From assembly GCA_005879255.1 (NCBI GenBank), contig VBKY01000218.1:1-8195 (forward strand): DNA of 8,195 nt, in the 5' to 3' direction. Shown one piece after another: positions 6,119-8,195 of the stretch (position 1 is the stretch's first letter; the number at the start of each line of letters is the position of its first letter). The DNA comes from Deltaproteobacteria bacterium (lineage in GTDB: Bacteria; Desulfobacterota_B; Binatia; UBA9968). A model generated the notes under the pieces. The model did no database searches. It saw nothing but the letters and a program-made list of their open reading frames with translations, and was not told the DNA's origin. The position numbers and the translations under genes were made by a program.

Positions 6119-6134
6119 ATTCTGCCGGACAATT

Positions 6135-7454
6135 TTACGAGACGAGATCTCTCGTCGATTGCCGCATCTCGGCCCATGGTCTGATTAGTAAGGCGCTCAG
6201 TGCGGCGGCGATGAGCAAAGCGATCGTCATTCCCAAAAACACCAGAGCGTAACTCTGGGTGCGGTCGTAGATGGCACCAGCGACGAAGGGGCCAAGGATG
6301 GCGCCCCAGGTGTAGAAAAGGTTCATGTTGCCGCGGATCGTACCGAAAGACTTGCGGCCGAAGAAGTCGCCAACCGATGCCCAGAAAACCGGAATCGACG
6401 CGTCGAGCACTGTGTAGAGCGCAGCGAAGAACCAGAGTGCCCAGAGCGAATTGGTCCACAACATCGGCAGCACGGCGATGACTCCCAGAAGCAGGCAGAT
6501 GGTCACTAACTTAGGCTTGTTGACAAAGTCGGCGATCCAGCCGAGTAGAAAGTGAATCGGCAGATTGAAAATGGCGAACCCGGCCAAGAGAACCGAGGCG
6601 TCGGTCTGGGTTAAACCTTTCCATACCATCATCGGTATGAAGTGAGTCGTCACAGTGGTGAACGCGAGCGACCGGGCGGTCATGGAGCAAATCAGGTTCC
6701 AGAAAATCGGCGAACGAAAGGCTTCGTGCGCCGTGACGTCGGGATCCTCGTTGCGGCTTGTTTGGGTTTCTTCATGGACATTGCCATTCGTTTCGCGCTG
6801 AGGCGTCGCGCGGTCCGGTTGCATGCCGATGCTCTCGGGAGAACGGCGTATGCCAACGCACAACGGTACTCCCGCCATTAGAAATAGCGCTCCCGCGAGA
6901 AACGCCGCCCAGCGCCAGCCAAAAGTTCTTACAGCGACCGCGAGCAGCGGCGTGATGATGGCGCCGCCAACCGGAACGGCGGCGCTGACGACGGTCATCG
7001 CGCGGGCGCGCAGACGGATGAACCAACTGTTGGCGACGACCGCGGGCGCATGGACGAATCCTGCGGTAAAGGCGAGCGAAATGACGCCGAGATAGACGAT
7101 GAGAAAGGTTGAATAGCTATTCACCCATGCAAAGAGAATGTAACCGATCCCGGCGAGCAGCGCGGCGGCGAGCATGAGTGGCTTGGGGCCACAACGGTCG
7201 ATCAGATAACCGACAAGTGGCGCGGCAAGAGAGCCTTCGGCGCGGGCCAATGAAAAGGCCAGAGAGGTGGATGCCCGGGTCAGACCAAGCTCTTCGCTGA
7301 CGGGGAGAAAGAAAACCGTGAAGCCATACTGATGCAATCCACCGCCAAGCACACGCAACGCCGAAACGATACCGATCATGCGCCAGCCGTAGTAGAGGCC
7401 GGAAATACGTTTGCGGACGCTGTGGAGAATCACCGTCGGCGAGCGAAGGGACAC
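6135..7454 (-). CDS. MFS transporter, oxalate/formate- or monocarboxylate-type
   Basis: A 439-residue integral membrane protein with about 12 helices, not closely related to the tandem MFS pair on the other strand. After a short basic N-terminus, YYGWRMIGIVSALRVLGGG starts helix 1. Motif A is G82-YLIDRCGPKP92 between helices 2 and 3. A hydrophilic loop of about 35 residues (212-246, rich in E, N, Q, T) separates the two six-helix halves, and RSPIFW opens the second half. GDFFGRKSFGTIRG (362-375) matches a conserved stretch of the second half in the oxalate/formate antiporter and monocarboxylate porter group. It probably imports or exchanges a small organic acid; the substrate is not determinable. 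The start is GTG 7454; a second GTG 18 nt further in (7436) is possible, and neither has a clear ribosome binding site. It lies 219 bp downstream of the VOC gene on the same strand, with the hairpin repeat between them. Confidence 0.9.
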   Translation of the reverse strand: MSLRSPTVILHSVRKRISGLYYGWRMIGIVSALRVLGGGLHQYGFTVFFLPVSEELGLTRASTSLAFSLARAEGSLAAPLVGYLIDRCGPKPLMLAAALLAGIGYILFAWVNSYSTFLIVYLGVISLAFTAGFVHAPAVVANSWFIRLRARAMTVVSAAVPVGGAIITPLLAVAVRTFGWRWAAFLAGALFLMAGVPLCVGIRRSPESIGMQPDRATPQRETNGNVHEETQTSRNEDPDVTAHEAFRSPIFWNLICSMTARSLAFTTVTTHFIPMMVWKGLTQTDASVLLAGFAIFNLPIHFLLGWIADFVNKPKLVTICLLLGVIAVLPMLWTNSLWALWFFAALYTVLDASIPVFWASVGDFFGRKSFGTIRGNMNLFYTWGAILGPFVAGAIYDRTQSYALVFLGMTIALLIAAALSALLIRPWAEMRQSTRDLVS

Positions 7455-7468
7455 GCTAGGTTAGGTTA

Positions 7469-7600
7469 GCAGATTGCTGAAAAACTCCCTCGGAGTCCTT
7501 CGACGGCGCTCAGGACGAACGGAGGGGTTGTGATATCATTGAGGATTTTCCGTTCATGCTGAGGTTCTCGAAGCATTCCGAAGCTTTTTTCAGAACCTGC
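7469..7600. repeat. 132-bp imperfect palindromic (REP/MITE-like) repeat
   Basis: The outer left arm, GCAGATTGCTGAAAAA, is mirrored by TTTTTTCAGAACCTGC at the right end. The inner arms 7497-7522 (CCTTCGAC..GCTCAGGACGAACGG) and 7550-7575 (CCGTTCATGCTGAGGTTCTCGAAGCA) pair over most of their length around a 27-nt centre. The CTTCGA/CTCAG/GAAC core is, from memory, a dispersed intergenic hairpin repeat common in some environmental proteobacterial genomes. It fills the gap between the VOC and MFS genes, and could act as an attenuator, an RNA stabiliser or an inert non-autonomous element. No target-site duplication is clear. Confidence 0.7.
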
Positions 7601-7673
7601 GAGCTGTCGGATTTCAGGGATAACAATTTTCGGCGCGCCCGCGAGGCGGTCAACTAGAGAGAGGGAAGATGAA

Positions 7674-8066
7674 TTATTTCGCACCGATCCACCCGGCGCT
7701 GGAGACGTCGATCACCTGGTCATCGGGGCCGACGCACTTGACTTCGAAGTACGATTGCGGCTGCCCTGGATCGGCCGGCGTGACCGACTGTCGATCGTTC
7801 AATGATTTTCCACCGAGTTCTTTGATACGCGCGACGGCAGCGTCAATGTCGTCAACTTGAAAACCCACGTGGTCGATGCCGAGCTTCATGGACTCCCCCT
7901 CGACGACGGCACGGAAGTTTAAGATAGCGATGTTCAAATGGCCGTCGGTGAGATAAATGCCGCTCTGGCCCGTGCCCACGCGCTCAAGACCAAATGCTGC
8001 CTGATAAAACTTGGCGGTCTTTTCAACGTCGTTCGTTCGTATCGCAATATGTTTAATCCGCGCCAT
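7674..8066 (-). CDS. VOC family protein (glyoxalase/dioxygenase fold)
   Basis: A 130-residue cytoplasmic protein of the vicinal oxygen chelate superfamily, which includes glyoxalase I, extradiol dioxygenases and epimerases. Two beta-alpha-beta-beta-beta modules are visible. Module 1 runs from RIKHIAIRTNDVEKTAKFY to LTDGHLNIAIL, and module 2 from GIDHVGFQVDDIDAAVARI to FEVKCVGPDDQVIDVS. Likely metal ligands are His6 and His66, with an acid near the end (Glu108 or Asp120). The usual second acidic ligand at the end of module 1 (around Asn45) is not evident, so metal binding may differ from glyoxalase I. ATG 8066 is chosen because GGGAGGA lies 4 nt upstream and the VOC fold begins right after it; a TTG at 8126 would add 20 residues that do not look like the fold. 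It follows a partial upstream gene by 56 bp, so they may form an operon. The reaction is unknown. Confidence 0.9.
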   Translation of the reverse strand: MARIKHIAIRTNDVEKTAKFYQAAFGLERVGTGQSGIYLTDGHLNIAILNFRAVVEGESMKLGIDHVGFQVDDIDAAVARIKELGGKSLNDRQSVTPADPGQPQSYFEVKCVGPDDQVIDVSSAGWIGAK

Positions 8067-8070
8067 GGTG

Positions 8071-8077
8071 TCCTCCC
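8071..8077 (-). promoter_or_regulatory. Strong ribosome binding site of the VOC gene
   Basis: On the minus strand GGGAGGA is followed by CACC and ATG. It is the best ribosome binding site in the window and fixes the VOC start at 8066. Confidence 0.8.
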
Positions 8078-8122
8078 GAAAATCGACTACGCAAGCTCCT
8101 CGGCCAATACCGGAGCCGTTTT

Positions 8123-8195
8123 TCAAGTATGAAATCGCGGCTCCTTGCGCAGTTGGACGAAGAAATTCCTTCTCTCATAAAGCGTGGCGCCGATA
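8123..8195 (-). CDS. C-terminal end of an unidentified gene (partial)
   Basis: A minus-strand frame is open from the window edge and ends at TGA (8125-8123). It codes 23 residues beginning IGATLYERRNFFVQLRKEP. The composition (charged and aromatic residues, no rare clusters) looks like a real protein C-terminus, and the spacing to the VOC gene fits an operon. At this length chance openness cannot be excluded, and no family can be named. Another frame is also open here. Confidence 0.4.
   Translation of the reverse strand, partial: IGATLYERRNFFVQLRKEPRFHT

Larger units (their letters stand above)
5666..6134. other. AT-rich intergenic region with regulatory elements
   Basis: This 469-bp gap between two minus-strand genes is richer in A+T than its surroundings, especially 5690-5960. 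I see no convincing gene in it. It holds the sigma-54-type promoter, the dyads at 5759-5778 and 5866-5889, and a distant pair of TGTCCC (5973-5978) and GGGACA (6018-6023) arms. A GGTTAA/TTAACC hairpin lies just past the MFS stop. Confidence 0.6.

Noticed and set aside
5968..6252. Plus-strand frames overlapping the end of the minus-strand MFS gene
   Set aside because: No ribosome binding site or domain, and they run antisense into the real gene.
7466..7684. 72-codon minus-strand frame between the VOC and MFS genes
   Set aside because: Most of it is translation of the palindromic repeat; such frames are artefacts of the repeat and show no protein pattern of their own.
8067..8126. N-terminal extension of the VOC protein from TTG 8126
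   Set aside because: A strong GGGAGGA ribosome binding site lies inside this stretch, directly before the ATG where the VOC fold begins.
1..8195. tRNA, rRNA, CRISPR array, transposase or toxin-antitoxin genes
   Set aside because: Looked for on both strands; no spaced direct repeats, cloverleaf-like segments or matching protein patterns were found.

Overview
The window reads as a stretch of a GC-moderate, probably soil or environmental Gram-negative chromosome. Three things suggest this: a DUF3999-type membrane-anchored protein, a sigma-54-like promoter, and a hairpin repeat (CTTCGA...CTCAG...GAAC type) that I associate with unclassified Deltaproteobacteria/Binatota-like genomes. That taxonomic guess comes from memory of the repeat style and is weak. 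There are no rRNA, tRNA, CRISPR or transposase genes.

Left part (1-5250, + strand). The 3' end of a DUF3999 gene is followed by two tandem paralogous major facilitator superfamily (MFS) exporters of the MFS_3/EntS type, then by a COG3618-type amidohydrolase starting 16 bp after the second transporter. The two transporters are very similar. Read from CTG codons at 1416 and 2901, each preceded by GGAG and a 6-nt spacer, they are 443 and 442 residues long. Their conserved parts then fall on identical residue numbers, so these CTG codons are the best start calls. Upstream of the first transporter, a promoter-like element, the ribosome binding site and the first codons are present twice as degenerate direct repeats about 255-266 bp apart. 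The upstream copy now encodes only a 37-residue peptide. A similar short reading frame ends on the ribosome binding site of the second transporter. The likely history is repeated duplication and partial deletion of transporter genes.

Middle part (5251-6134). A small three-helix membrane protein (DUF5658-like) lies on the minus strand, convergent with the amidohydrolase. A well-formed -24/-12 sigma-54 promoter lies just upstream of it, with TTACA/GTAAA dyads further upstream. The rest is AT-rich non-coding sequence.

Right part (6135-8195, minus strand). In transcription order: the last 23 codons of a gene running in from the right edge, a VOC (glyoxalase/dioxygenase-fold) protein with a strong ribosome binding site, a 132-bp imperfect palindromic repeat, and a 12-helix MFS transporter of the oxalate/formate or monocarboxylate type. 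Transporters, an amidohydrolase and a VOC protein together suggest uptake, export and breakdown of small organic acids, lactones or aromatic products. No substrate can be read from the sequence. I see no clear new defence or mobile system. The unusual signals are the CTG-started duplicated transporters with their repeated leaders, the sigma-54 promoter and the hairpin repeat.
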